From NCBI GenBank assembly GCA_947044365.1, contig OX345642.1, forward strand, positions 5,480,007 to 5,544,006: 64,000 nucleotides of DNA, written 5' to 3'. Every line of letters starts with the position of its first letter. Position 1 is the first letter of the stretch. The notes beneath the pieces were generated by a model. It saw nothing but the letters and a program-made list of their open reading frames with translations, did no database searches and was not told the DNA's origin. The translations under genes and the position numbers were made by a program. This DNA comes from Petrosia ficiformis (lineage: Eukaryota; Porifera; Demospongiae; Haplosclerida; Petrosiidae). Of this stretch, positions 12,618 to 26,332 are shown one piece after another.

Positions 12618-12985
12618 TTGCCTGGTCTCGCTGGCCAGCCTATATTTGGGAGGCCAAAAAATAACAGTCCATGACTTTTGTTGACTTTCATGACGAGTCT
12701 AGTATGAGCACAAAACTGCAAATTAAATTCCTCCAAAACATCTTTCCCCTACAAAATAAGCTCCTTAATGCTTTTTCCTGTTCAAAAGTTTGAGAAATCT
12801 CTAAAGACACAGGTTGATGAATATCTTATCTACTGAGGTAATCACTAATCAGTAATTATCATAGCTTTAGGCTTCACTTGACAGGTACACTGCTGCATAC
12901 ATTCCTGTATCAGTCACAGAAAATCAACCTTGTCACCAGACCGTTATTTTGGCTCCCAATACAGGCTGGCCAATCTAATCATTTA
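12618..12985. mobile_element. probable inverted-repeat element
   Basis: CTGGCCAGCCTATATTTGGG at the left is the inverse of CCCAATACAGGCTGGCCAA at the right, and the match continues inward (AAAAATAAC...). No convincing target duplication was found, so the boundaries are approximate. Confidence 0.5.
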
Positions 12986-13657
12986 TGTATGAATTGGAAA
13001 GTAAGTTCTACAGTTTCAGTAGTTCATTTGTTAGTTACAAAAAACCCACAGAGGCTGTAGGGCAAAAGGGGTACAGTAGTCAAACAATCAAAACAGAGAT
13101 GGGATCAAGCATCTTTCAATTCAACTTCAATACAAATAATGGGCAATTTGAAAAAAAAATCTTCACAAGCTGACAAGTGGAAATTTTTAAATCATAGAGA
13201 CTTACATTTTGCTTCTAAAAACCAGAAGAGTTAGCAACTGTATTTCTTCTTATTTAATTAACCATAGATCAGTCCTGGTGTCGCCGCCCACATTCTACAC
13301 GTAATATATATATACCTAATTACTAGTACTGTCATTTGCATCAATCTTGCAACAAAAAATGTCAAAGCGGGAATGGGTGTGGTATAACATTTAGCCAATC
13401 AATTTACTCTGATCATGTGGTGTTTGCTGTAATGTTTACTATTGTAAGTATAATTACGTCATCTCCGGTTTGAGAGCGCCGTTGCAAAATTACTGGAAAC
13501 GACAGTACAATTTTTCAAGCTTTCTTTTATGATTGTTTTATTATTGTAACTTAAACCACCTTGATCAAAATGGTGGTTTGTTTGTTTTACCAACATAATA
13601 TTACAATTGTTAACCTACCACATACACAAAAATTTTGAAAAAAGGTGAAATTGTATG

Positions 13658-16600
13658 TCATTTATCGGGAACAAAGTCAGGTTTACAGGCATATGTATCA
13701 TAAACTTTTTCTGTATCTAAGAAGCTTCTCACTTCTGAAGCAATGTTTTTCTTTTCTAATGCATTCAATATATCTAGGATCTTTTGCCATGTGACATGTG
13801 ATGAATGACTGCTAATCCAATTGTCAAGTATTTTCTCCAGTTTTCCCTTGTCAGACATCCTTCCCTCATGTAGTAAACTCTGACGTTCATTAATCGATAC
13901 CCGTAGTTCCCCACCAATGTCATACCATGATGATGATATTTTGGTCATTAGATGAAACACATCATCCAAAACTGGTGATTTCATTAGTAAATCATGATGA
14001 CGTCTATAACCTACACAAGAAAATCAATAATAATTTTACAAATTGATCATTGATGCATGTTCATCATTATAATTGCTCAGGTCAATTGTACATTCATGAG
14101 TAACAACTTGTTTTTCTCCCTAAAAAAACTCGAAGAAGCTCCTGGCCTCTAAATACAAAACAGAGTTTGCGTTGGTAATGCTTGCTATGTAGGCAGAGAG
14201 TTATAATAGTTTGGTTGTCTGTCTGTCTATTACCAATCCAATATATAGCAAAACCTAAAAATGCTAGAGTTCTATCAGAATGAAAAAGCAAAAAATAATT
14301 TTCCAAAGATTTTGTTAATTTTTCCAAGTTAATTGCTGTTGTTGAATCCTGATATGTAAAAAAACACATTAACAGATAGCTAACACTGATAGGTGATTGT
14401 GTTATTAGTGTGGCACAACTGAAAATCTAGCAACATCGAAGTAATGGCACTTAACCACACTTACTTCAATCCAGTGTCTAACATGCCAGGTTCTCTCTCC
14501 CCTCCAAACTATTGATGTGCACAAAGTAAATTTATTATGTAACTATTCTGAAGTTAAGTTACATATTAACTTCATCCTAAAATTGAAATTTCTAGATAGA
14601 CCTTTATGTATTAATTATGTTTATGTGCATCTCTTCAATACCTTGGTCTGTTTCCTCTTTACGACCGTTACCTGTTGTACATAAACAAATTCTCAATTAT
14701 ATAGAATCAAAATATTTAATACAGATATCATAATGTAGTATTTGTATACATTTGTCACTAGTAGTACTGATTGTACATGCTTATAAATTTAGTTAAGCCT
14801 ATAGAATATATTATCGACAAAATTATATATAGATTGAGAGGCAAATATACAGCATGAGATGTAGCTGAGTGCTTTATTTGACTTCAAACCTCAGAATGGT
14901 GTGAATCACACCGTAAAAAAATAATACAGTGACCAAAGTACTATATATATTTGCATGGTGCAAAAGCATCCCAGGGTACAAAAATCGCCAAATGAAAGTA
15001 ATACAGACAGTAAAAAAACACTCAATGTGGGCATTGCCACAGACTACTACACTTTCAAATGCTAGCTTTGCTGCTTTCCCATACCTAACGAAGCATGTTA
15101 TCAGTATATATGTCTTTCTTAGAAGGTCTTCTGCATAACTAGGTGAATTAAAAGACACTGCTATATAAACTGCAGGAGATATACAGGCTAGTAAGAGGTG
15201 GATGACAAGCGCTAGCAAAAGATTTGTATACTGTATACATATGATTTAAATATATTGATTATTATAATTATATTTAAAATTTAGATATAAGATACATATG
15301 ACAATATTACATTCAATTAATAATTATAATGGTATCACTATTTCACAAAATAGCCAAACTTGTGAATGTATGCCCAAATGGGCAGAATATGCTTTTATTG
15401 TAAACTTGTCTATATCTGTGATCCTACAAATGTAATAATGACAGTTATTTTACTTTAGAAATGAGACTTTTTCTGCTTATAAAGTTTAGTGCTCTTTTTA
15501 ATTCAGCAAATTAGTCATAAGAGTAGGTCTTTCTAATGAAAGCATGTCAGAATGGCTAGTTTATGAGAATTAATTAATGTTAAAGCAGCAAAGACACATG
15601 CAGTCAGTCAGTTGTATAGTGGAAATAAACTGTTAACTTCAATGTAAACAGCCTTCCAGCACACAGTGAATACTAACATTTCCCTTAATCTACGTAATGA
15701 TTTGCTTCCCATATATATGTTGGTGTTGTTAACTTCTATTTGTGTATTTATTATGACTATGTATGCATCTCTTCATTACCTTTGTTAGGTCTTGGTGGTG
15801 TAGGTGCTATACCTAAATGAAATAAGATCCTTCTTCACAAACATAATTATAGAATCAACAAACTCAATACACAAATGTAACTATCAATAAGAACATGTTG
15901 GTTTGTTTTTCAAGTGTATAGAAGTTACTGAATGATTGTACACTTACCCAAACGGAATAATTATTATAATTATATATACAGATAATCCAAATCTACAAAG
16001 TGTATATATACTGGTTCTGCAGAAAGCAAATTACAATAACCTTTACTTTGCCTACTACACACAGTGTGACTTAATTTCATTGTCTTGCTTTGTAATCTTT
16101 ACAATTATGCATTTGCAAATATCTCTCTACACAGTAAATAAGGTAAGAGCTGAAATGCTCAACCTACACATTAAATAATGTCAAGGTAATCTGCAGGGAA
16201 TTTTTGATCTAATCTACAGACTATATTATATACCAAGACAACATATACTATATACACGTATACATAAACATAATAAATGTACCTAAACGTTTTTCCAGGT
16301 AGTCCACAACAGGCTGGTTTCCCTTAGCTCTAGCTTTGCTTAATGGGGTATTACCTTTATTATCTTTACAGTCTGAATCAAAATCATATTCAAGTATCAG
16401 CTGTTTCACTATAGGCAACCATCCATGATATGCAGCACAATGGAGAAGAGTGAAGTTGCTATTACTCATCACTGTACGAGGATCTTTAACTTGCTTCAGT
16501 AATCTAGATGCTTCCTCCCGTCTACCCTTATTAAAAGCATCATAACACTTGTTCTCTAAAAAAACAAAAAGTGAAACATTTCTGCTTGCATTTGTGGATA

Positions 16601-19046
16601 AAACAAACATGGCATTCAAAGTCATAAAGATGTGGATCAATTTATTAAATCCCTCTACCAAGCATATCTAGTGAGTTCAACAGTATATACAAAATCAATT
16701 ATATATTATTATAACTCCAGAAAACTAAAGTTTTAAACAGTTTACATGACTTAAATATAAAAATGTAATAACATAACACTAGACTAGAGCAAGAGAGGCT
16801 CTAGTTTACTTCATTAAACCAAATCAACTTTGCATTACAAGAACAGTGATTCCAGATATCAGACAGTGCTGACACTGGTAGTCTGGCAGTGATAAAGAAT
16901 CCAGACAACCTTTATACCCACTAATCTGCACAAAGGGGTTAAATGAAGTGGTGCAGCTATTGTGTGAAATAATTGAGAAAAATTTTAAGAAAAGGCTAAT
17001 TATAGTTATTTACGAGATACAGAATTATGCTATTAACCTGAGAAGCAATTTTAATTTTAATTCAATGTTTATTTCTGTTTATAAATTTAGTATAGTTAGA
17101 TATAATTTTCACATCCACACTGCAAAAACAAAATTGTTAAAATAACTCTTTATTTGGTTAGTATAGTTGCAAGGATTAAAAAAATGTCAGTTATTCAGAT
17201 TATTACCCTCGCCGCGTAGCGTAGGCGGAAGGGTACGGTAATCGTTTTGTCTGTGTGTCTGTGTGTCTGTGTGTCTGTGTGTCTGTGTGTGTGTTAGCAA
17301 TTTTTCTGGAAAAATAAAAACATTGACATTTCAAAAGAGGTACTGGTAGACTTCAAATTATACAAGGAAAAAAAATAACGTAGGAATTCTTCTTAAACCT
17401 TTCGGTTATAAAGTTATCACAATGTTTATAACTCACGATTACTGTTTCCAGACTTGAGAAAACTCGTGGAGGCATCTGGACACATCAAAACATAACTACT
17501 CCTGTATCATGACTATCGCTAGCAAAGCACTACATAAAAGCAAACAAAATTTGGGTAGTGGTTGCTACAACATCGAGTACTGGCTCCAAGCATTCTCCAT
17601 TACTTTCAAACTCCGCCTATTTCAATTTCAAGTCATGTGCTGTGCACGTTACTCGAACGTCAGCAGTTTTGAGGACCTGTCTATGCTGTCTTTGTGGAAT
17701 ATTTCACAAGACGAATTGAGGATCTTTCTTTCTTCTTTCAGATAATACAGAGACTAAAATGTAAGACTTATAGTATAGACAAGGAAGAGACTAGTATAAT
17801 CATACTAAGTAATAAGTAGTGACATGTTAGTTTATATAATTTATATATATATATATATTATATATATATATCTATATCTATTATAATATTATTATAAAAA
17901 CTAACATGCCAGTACGGTTTTATAACTTAATATGTTTTATACACAAACTAAACAATCTGAAGTAAACATTCTCATTATTATATGACCATACAAACGAGCA
18001 ATGATAATTATAATCTTTTGGCATATTATATTTCGAAATTATAGTTTGTATTACCTTGCCACGTAGGCGAGGGTCCCGTCCCGACGGTATTCATTAGTCT
18101 GTGAATTAGTTCAGATTGTTATGGCTTTTATAATACAATATATTGAATTAGTTGAAGCAGTATATAGTGCATATTTCATACTAAGAATTTACTTTATTAA
18201 CCACTTAAAGTGATTGTATCTAGCAGTTTTGGCCATCAAAAGATTTGGAAACCTGCAAAAACATAATTTAATTAATTTTTTTAATACATTTTTATACTTG
18301 ATGCACATAATGTCATATGTAGCCATCACAACCTGTATGATAAACTACAAAGAAATTTCCTTGCAACTGTACTAACCAATAAATTGGTTATTTTAGCGAT
18401 TTAATTTTTGCAGTGCACAGTCACAAATTATTAATTTAGCTTGTTCCTAAGACATGAAATTTACAGAGAAATAAAAAAAAAAAAATACTGATGCACCAAT
18501 ATTCCAATAAACCCATAATTACGAGCACATAACCAATCCAATGTTATATCTACCTTCTGGTTTCTGATTCTTTCTGAGTAATTTCTCTAAATATCATAAA
18601 ACCAATTAATGATGTTATAATCACAATAAATTACATTATTAGTACACTTATTACAATATCAGTTACATCTCAAATAATGGGCGATATATAATGACCGATA
18701 CTGATTACTGCATCCAATTACTATTGGTGCATCACTAATAAACAGAAATAAACAACAAATGTACCTATAACTGTTTCCAGGTAGTCCACAACAGGTTGTT
18801 TTCTATTAGCTCTAGCTTTGCTTATTGGGGTATTACAGAGATCATCCATACAGTCTGGATCAAACTTATAATCATTTATTAACTCTTTGACCACAGCCAA
18901 CCATCCATGATATGCAGCACAATGAAGAAGAGTGAAGTTATCCTTACTCTTCACTGCATGAGGATTTTTAACTTGCTTCAGTAATGTAAGAGCTTCCTCC
19001 CTTCTACCTTTGTTAAAAGCATCATAACACTTGGCGTCTAGTCCGC
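13658..19046 (-). CDS. ankyrin-Death domain protein (5' end missing)
   Basis: Five exons on the minus strand: 19046-18765 and 16555-16283 (ankyrin), 15812-15780 (33 nt), 14671-14642 (30 nt), and 14010-13658 (terminal, TGA stop). Every internal junction is phase 1, and the joined 971 nt stay open (2 + 969 nt). The ankyrin exons carry LHCAAYHGW and GNTPLS/GNTPIS-type motifs. The small exons encode a proline-rich then charged linker (IAPTPPRPNK, NGRKEETDQ). The last exon opens HHDLLMKSPVLDDV and contains a Death domain: SSSWYDIGGEL, a KLEKILDNW helix, TWQKILDIL and IASEVRSFL. Death domains assemble signalling complexes in apoptosis and innate immunity, with ankyrins for target binding, so an adaptor role is likely but inferred. 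No start codon or first exon was located upstream of 19046. Confidence 0.75.
14234..14348 (-). other. possible alternative exon of the Death-domain gene
   Basis: An open stretch with a CATATCAG acceptor and an ATTG/GTAATA donor encodes about 38 residues (LEKLTKSLENYF...). Its end is phase 1, matching the Death exon, but its start is phase 0, which does not fit the linker or ankyrin exons. Probably not part of the main transcript. Confidence 0.15.
17200..17295. repeat. GC-rich repeat head plus TCTGTGTG octamer array
   Basis: ACCCTCGCCGCGTAGCGTAG is followed by about five TCTGTGTG units. A related GC-rich piece (ACCTTGCCACGTAGGCGAGG) lies near 18052. The class of the parent repeat is not clear. 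Confidence 0.6.
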
Positions 19047-20365
19047 CTAAAAAAACAAGAAGTGAAACATTTTTGCTTGCATTTGTAGATAAAACAGAAA
19101 TGGAATTTAAAGTCACAAAGATGTGGATTACCTCCCTCTTTCAAACATATCTAGTGAGTTCAACAGTATAATACAAAATTATTTGTAATTATAACTCCAG
19201 CAGAAACTAAAGTTTGTACAACTCAAATATATAAAATTAGAAATCAATAAAATGTAATAACATAACACTAGACTAGAGTAAGGGAGGCTCTACTTTACTT
19301 TAATACTGGCTGTACTCCCTTTAATTGCTTGCCCTCTTTTGAGTAAATTCCTGCCAAAATACCTGGTTGTACTCCACACATGTTTCAGTTACCACATGTA
19401 TGTAATTACTATGAGATTGCATGCTATATATATGTGTTTATATTTCACACATTGGCTGCACCCCACTCTCCTCAATATTTCGATACTAAAACTTCAGTGC
19501 CACAAATTTATTATTTGTATTACTAACGAGTACAGTGTGCATAGCATACTGTGTGTAGGAAGGTCTCGGTTGTGTGGTCCACGAAGGACAATGCAGTCTG
19601 GAAGTAATTTTATACATTGTGCATTGTATAATGTAGGATAGATATTCTATACCAAGGTCAGCAGGACAGTACTCAATGTTCTATATTTAGAAAATGCTGA
19701 GTGAAGTTATACAATAACAATATCCATTCTGTGCTTAATGAAAATAATTTGAAGTAGCCCTCTAAAAAATACCCGATAACAGATGCTATTTGTTATTACA
19801 AGTGGGTACATACTATGAAATGACTGTTAGTGTTATGACCACAGGTTGTATCTATAAGTTAAAAGGAACAGTTTTGTTTGCATTTGTAAATAAAACATTA
19901 AAAATTTCATGCAATCTGCAAGTTTTGTGGGACTAAAATTAATATAATATATAATGGCAGAGATTGCCTAACTGCACACTGCAAAAATAAAATAAATATT
20001 TTATTAGTTAGTATACAGTTGAAAGGATTTAACAATTAGTCGTGTAGTTGTTCAGATAATACAGCTGTAGCTATGTACCAATTAGTTGAAGCAGTATAAG
20101 CTGTCTACTCATATTTCAACCCACAACCATGATTGTATCTGGCAGTTCTGCCAACAAAATGGTTTGGAAACCTGTAAACATTTTTATACTCAATGCACAT
20201 AATGTCATTTTTATACTTGGTGCACATAATGTCATAGTAACATCATGTATGTAGCCAGAACAACCTGTATTACAAACTAGATTGCAATTTATGCTGTTCC
20301 TTGCAACTGTACTAATCAATAATTTGGTTATTTTAACTATTTCATTTTTGGAGTGCATTATATAT
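18120..20365. repeat. direct duplicate pair within the intergenic/intron DNA
   Basis: 18150-18440 and 20085-20360 share GTATCT-GCAGTT-TGGC, GATTTGGAAACCTG / GGTTTGGAAACCTG, GCACATAATGTCAT and CCTTGCAACTGTACTAA in order. The right copy also has an internal triplication around ATACTTGGTGCACATAATG. Confidence 0.7.
18486..18737. mobile_element. hAT-like MITE (TAGTGATGCACCAATA family)
   Basis: Left end TACTGATGCACCAATAT and right end ATTGGTGCATCACTA are inverses. It ends 28 bp from the donor of the ankyrin exon at 18765. The equivalent place beside exon 4888 keeps only the right end (about 4845-4862). Confidence 0.65.
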
Positions 20366-21752
20366 CAAAACTATTATATACTAAGTATATAAATAGAAAT
20401 TAATGTACCCATGGTGCAGAACCCTCATCATATTTAACTATCCAATGAACAAACGAAATATTGTAGCCAGTTATTTGGCAGCAGTGGTATACAAATTATT
20501 TGGTAAGGCATCAGAAACCTGACAATTTACATTTATACTGATTACCAATGAATGAGCTGTTTTCGCAGTGACTGCAATAATTTGAAAAGTAGGGTTGTAC
20601 CTATACAGTGGAGTCGAACTAAGGGACTAAGTGTACTGGTTCTTACTAACAGTGAACTAACTAATGAATATTATAAATAGGCATTAACAAAGTTTGCAAC
20701 CTAAAATAACCAAAGTGCAAATATAGGATAAAATTATGAAATATAAAAGAAACAGACATGCACATACTATGAAGGAGATTTAGATTTTTAAAGCATAAAG
20801 CTTTATGCGAAGTATGGGCATTACCACTGACTAGTAATTTCAAGTACTTGCCTTGCTGCTTTCCTGCAGCTAAAGAAGCATGTTTTTGATAGCTATGGTT
20901 TTCTTAAATGGTCTTCTCTCTAACTAAGTGAGTTAAACGTCACTGCTGTTTGAAATAGATAAGTTATACAGGCTAATAAAGAGGTGAGTGTTGCCCGTGA
21001 GACTACTTTCAAGCACTCGAATTGCTCTCTGATAGCGAAGGATAAATTTGACATTAATGGCTTTCTTAACAATTCTTCTTTCCATCATAGTAAGTTAGAA
21101 TCTTGAGTCCTATAAGCTATAGAGCACATTTTAGCAAAAAGATGATTAATAACGTGGAAAGCGGAAATTCGGTTTTCGTGCTAAAAGAAGGTACTAGATC
21201 TAGATGTAACAGTGTTTGTTTTAACGCGACTCCATGGAACTATATAGTATAGGGGTGCCTAGGCAGCATATCGGTATAGGCAACTGCATTACCTATACAG
21301 CATAAACAATATTTGTCAGGTTTTGCAGATTGCTCTATTGTCTAGCTGTACAAGTACAGTCCGGATGTGCAACTGATGATGGCGAGCTACAATGTATATA
21401 CATGTGCCATAACAATTTTGGATTTCATTGGAAAAAAAAAACAGATTAACACTATATGCTGAATGATTTTAAACTAGATAGATAAATACATTATATTTGA
21501 CACAGAGAATAATATCAAATCAGATCTGAATATAGGCAATTTTGATTAGGGGGGCCTATTAAAAGTTAAACTTAGCAGTATCATTAATTAAGAAAGTTAA
21601 CATATTAAATACAGGTGTGAGTATAGGTTGTACGGGCAAATTGCTGTATAATTTTATGTATAAATATATATATATAGGTGCAACTCTATTGAAAAGCCAT
21701 ATTGAATAAATTTTATTCTGAGCTACCAAACTATATATATATATATATATAT

Positions 21753-22154
21753 TAGGGCTGGGAAAAAGGTTCGAACCTTCGTTCGTTTACTGCGCATTCG
21801 AAGCTAAATTTCTCCCTTCGAAGCTTCGCTGCCACGCCCACTTCAATGTTTGCACATGCGCACTTTTGCAATTTAAACGTGTGGTTAAAATTGTGGGTGT
21901 ATCCAAGAAAAGTTGAGGCTGAGTTGTTGGCTGTTTCTGCCTAAATTGCATTCAAGCGATGCTAAATCCAAGTAGAAATAGTGACAGGAACAAGACTAGT
22001 ACTTATTATAAAGCAATAATCCAGTTTTGGAGGCATTATATTGCCAAACAAGGTAAGAGCAACATTGATAATAACACGTGCGAACCTTCGAAGGTTCGTT
22101 CATTTTTGCCGACGAAGCTTCGAAGGTTGTTTTTCTACCTTCGTCCCAGCCCTA
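21753..22154. mobile_element. hAT-like MITE (TAGGGCTGGGA family)
   Basis: Ends TAGGGCTGGGAAAAAGG and CCTTCGTCCCAGCCCTA are inverses; subterminal GAACCTTCGAAGGTTCG repeats add palindromes. It sits in TA-rich DNA, so the target duplication cannot be read. A short frame from 21959 with a GTAAGA donor could be the relic of a transposase first exon. Confidence 0.75.
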
Positions 22155-22229
22155 ATTTATATATATATATATATATACATAACAAGTAAATTTATAGACA
22201 AATCCATGCGATTACAAACATAACATTGT

Positions 22230-24640
22230 AATCAAATATACAAACATAGTGCTTACTTGACATCGTAAGAACAGCTATTTCAGATACCAGATAAGACAAG
22301 TCAAGACTGCACAGACAACAAAAAATGAAGTGCAGAAATCCGGCGCAACTTTATGTACTCGTATATTATAGTAGGTTTGGTCTGATTATCAAAAGGGGGA
22401 GTGGCAACGTGTCTAATTCTGTAATTTCTGTTCTAAAATTTGAATTAGTGAAAAATGATGGCATGTTGTAGGCAATGTCTACTTGTCCTTTTTGTCCTCC
22501 AAATCAACACAGCATATCAAAGCATCTTCAAGGTGGTACTAGGGAGTGGGCGGATGCGACTCCAATCAGTTTCAAAATAGAATATTATATAATATGACTC
22601 TAACCTGGTGTAGTAGCAACCTTCATATCTTCTAATCACCTTTATAGGGTCCTGGAATTGATAAAATATATATAAAATGTCCATTTTTGCAATCTCAATA
22701 AGTACAAAACCGAGAAAGCCACGCCCACCAATCATGGCGTGCACCAGTACAATGCATTTACAGAAAACAAATAGAGCCGTTTTCTGGAAATTCATTTTAC
22801 TTTTATAGTTACAAGAGGCTAAAGAAAGCTGAATTCTGTAGCTTTTCACTGAAACCATAAAATCTACCTTTCTAGGCACTATCAAACTCCGATTTTTCTC
22901 AGAGAGCAACTACCACCCACCGCCCACTCCACCACCCGTGGGGTGTGTTTAGCTTTGTTTCTGAAAATAAACTATCAGTCAAAACATTTAGGCCCAATAA
23001 TTATACCCCCGGGTGGGTGTGGCTTCCAAAAAATACAGAATGGAACCAGATTGTATGCAGCAAGAAGCTTGCAAGACTAGAAACTGATTGGAGTAGCATC
23101 CGCCCACGGAAAAGACTACAACCTCAAATACACTGGAAAACAAGAATTGAACATGATGGTAAATTGAGAGGTAACATTGCCAAGTAAAGAATAATTACAT
23201 GTAGTATTTTATGTTTAAGGGAAATACACAATTGTTACAATGGTGTGTTCTATGGTCCTTGTTTATCAATACTTCTGGGCATATTGAAACATAACTGATC
23301 CTGTTTCATAGCTATCCTACAAGATATAACAATATTGTGCATCCCTACATATGGAGACAAAAATAACAAACAGGGATATATCTTAGACTAAACAGGATTA
23401 GATTAGATGAACTGAACACTAAAACAAACATACGTATCTGAAATATTGCCAGCAACAAAAAAATCTTGTTCTTACTTCCTGAACAATATACATGCATACA
23501 AACATGCATACAATATAATAATACATATCTATCTTCGATTTCATCGTTTATTCCATTTTAAGTCAATGTGGTACATGCTTGTCATAACAATTTATCTACA
23601 ATTATCTTATCTTCAACTTGACACTTATCATGATAGTATCTATTATCACGAATAGTCAATACTATACTATGTTTACACTAGACCCAAGGCCTAAATTATA
23701 TACATACATACATACATACATACATACATACATACATACACCCACAGAAATATGACAATATGGTAAACTTATTTCAGTACCGAGTACCGACATAGAAATT
23801 GAAGGACATTACTGCATACCACATACTGACAATAATAGTTTTATAATAATAATTATTACAATTATGACAAGGCTGGCATACTCTAACACCATTTTCTAGC
23901 TATTATGGGCATACATTAGGTCATTTAGATAGTAGAGGTACTAATTAAAATGGTGGAACTATTTAATAAAGCAGCTTCTGTAAACTCAACTATGTATATT
24001 AAGAACTGGCTTATGTATAATTATATAGTCACACAGTTCATAAACTCTGTAATAGTTAATTGGTAATTCCCAATATGTTAGGTAAAAGTATGAAAAATGT
24101 TAAACAACAGTGAGGTTGGTAATCCTATTATTAAGAACAATTTCTTGATTCTTCATATATGACCTATACACTTCAAATCCTATCTACATGATAATAATTA
24201 CAGTTATACGTAGCTTCCATTACAACTGAGCAACTACAGTATGGTTAGTAATGATGTAAATGAAATAGATTATCTTCTGCTCACGACTTGGACTCTTAAA
24301 AATAAGGGTTTTCAAAAAAGAAATCTAATATTACAACGTTTTCTGCATTAGTATCAGTATTTGCAAGTTGTCGTGAATTCACATTTGAATGTTTTCATAA
24401 AGGACACACTAGCGGAAGCATTTATTCAGAAGTCCAGAGGTCATTAATTCAGAGTGTTCTTTATCATAGGTTCTATTGTATTGTATATCCACATTATATG
24501 TACATACGTGTGTAAATATGACAATTTCAAACCTGAAAACTATTGTCATGCAGAATATATGATGGAGAATAGATCTCCCTTTCTTAGTTTTTTTATAACT
24601 GATTTAGTTAGACTCTTCTGTTCCTGTAAAGTAAAATAAA
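22230..24640. repeat. segmental duplicate, right copy
   Basis: Collinear with 9540-12450 (see that entry). It lacks the piggyBac-like MITE and carries its own insertion at 22530-23127. Confidence 0.75.
22530..23127. mobile_element. inverted-repeat element, about 600 bp
   Basis: GTGGGCGGATGCGACTCCAA near 22547 is the inverse of TTGGAGTAGCATCCGCCCAC near 23089. The left segmental copy reads straight through (AGTATCTTAAAACACACTGG), so this block is an insertion. The 130-codon minus-strand frame inside is not recognisable. Confidence 0.65.
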
Positions 24641-26332
24641 GTCACACATACACTTCATTAACGAATATTATAATAACATTAGTATAATTATGATATGAGT
24701 ACCAGTTTAGTATAGCCACATACCAATAGGACAGTAAGTTAATCCTTTACAAGTTACTTGTCTTAGGAACATTATTGACTCAATAAGGCTGATGTAAACA
24801 TCACCATTAGTATGTGATAATGCATTATATTATATATATTAATTATAAAATTACATCGCTCAACCATCTTTGAAAAGGAAACGAAATAGCTATCTTTGTA
24901 TGTCTATAGCTAATTCACTGAAACAAAACGTTTGGTCAATCAGTTGGCTATCTGAATGCATGTATTAAAGAGTAAGTCAGGCTAGTATTCTTTGGTTTTG
25001 TAGTGTTATTCAATGGCTAAGTAAATTTATAGTACATAGCAGATTCACATGATATTCGAAATTTGATAATCAGATTCCACAGTGATCACGGTTTACATGT
25101 CAGCACTATTAATTTATATAAGATTATATACATGTAATAATATCCTATTGTAAGAATGTGCACAAAGCATGACTTATACTACAGCACTACTTCACAAGGT
25201 CAGTAGATATGACATAACATGTAATTTCATGTATAATCCAGTTAAAAGACTTAATTTCTTTTTATTGTGTAGTTTATAGGTCTAAACTGCACTGTATTGG
25301 AATCAGTAATTAATCCATCTTAAGCTCTTTTTAAAAAAAAAAAAAGAATCTGGATTGAACCATTTACGCATACGCTAATTAACTATTTAATTTCACGGAT
25401 TTGACTATTGAACTATCATAATCTTTTTGTTTCACTTGGCTGAAAATAGGTAGTATAATCAATATGGCTAGTTTTTACAATGTGGCAATCTCTGTTCTGT
25501 ACAGCACCTTGGATATCTTGATCTCGTTCCAAACCAGGAGCAACTATTGAAACTATATAAGTTACTTACAGGTGTTCATATACACATTTCCTTTTTGGTA
25601 GAGGATTTTGTGAATAGCTTCGTATCCAGGCTCTTGAGATGGCAGAGAAAAAGAACCTGGATTCACATATTTGCACATACGCTAATTAACATGCAAAATA
25701 ACACGTGATCACTAAAGGGTATGTCAGTTTGTAGTACACAATATGGCCAAGATCTGATACAATAGTCAATAGTAGTAGACTACACCCATAAATTTAAAAC
25801 GATATGATACTAAGTACATGTACTATGAAATATCACCAATATGATGCACTGACATCCAGATAATATTTTTGAATTTCGATACCATACTGTTTTGTGGCAT
25901 CTAGTATATGGGTGTGGTTATAGATTTTGAAGACTAGCATAATATAATTATTAATTATATTGTGGTTGTATCAAATTGGGAATTTGGGACCCTCGATATT
26001 GATACAATACAATAAGGAAGGAGTATTGATTAATATCTTGATAATATTGCCCATTATATAAATACATGGTTCTTGTACTACAAATTGCATTAACTAAATC
26101 ATTCTAAACTTACTTATCACTCCTGAGACAGTCATCAAGAAACTAAACTCCTCCTCTAGGTTGGTACTCTAATGAAGGACTGGAAATGGTGGACTGATAA
26201 CAACGGGAATTATGAACTGCATTGGCCTCTGGAAGGTATGCATACGTTCTTACACCACTAATTTCAAGCTTGCTAATGTGTTTAGGTTTGAAGTATTAGT
26301 TTAGTAGGGCCAGTTGGGTATTGTAGGACCTT

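Noticed and set aside
14874..15218. 114-codon hydrophobic minus-strand frame
   Set aside because: A related non-open copy lies at about 20.81-20.96 kb; it looks like repeated intron DNA rather than a membrane protein exon.
22517..22909. 130-codon minus-strand frame
   Set aside because: Lies within an inverted-repeat insertion; composition and content do not resemble a protein family.
24454..24639. 61-codon plus-strand frame
   Set aside because: No domain; the equivalent segment of the left duplicate is not open in the same way.
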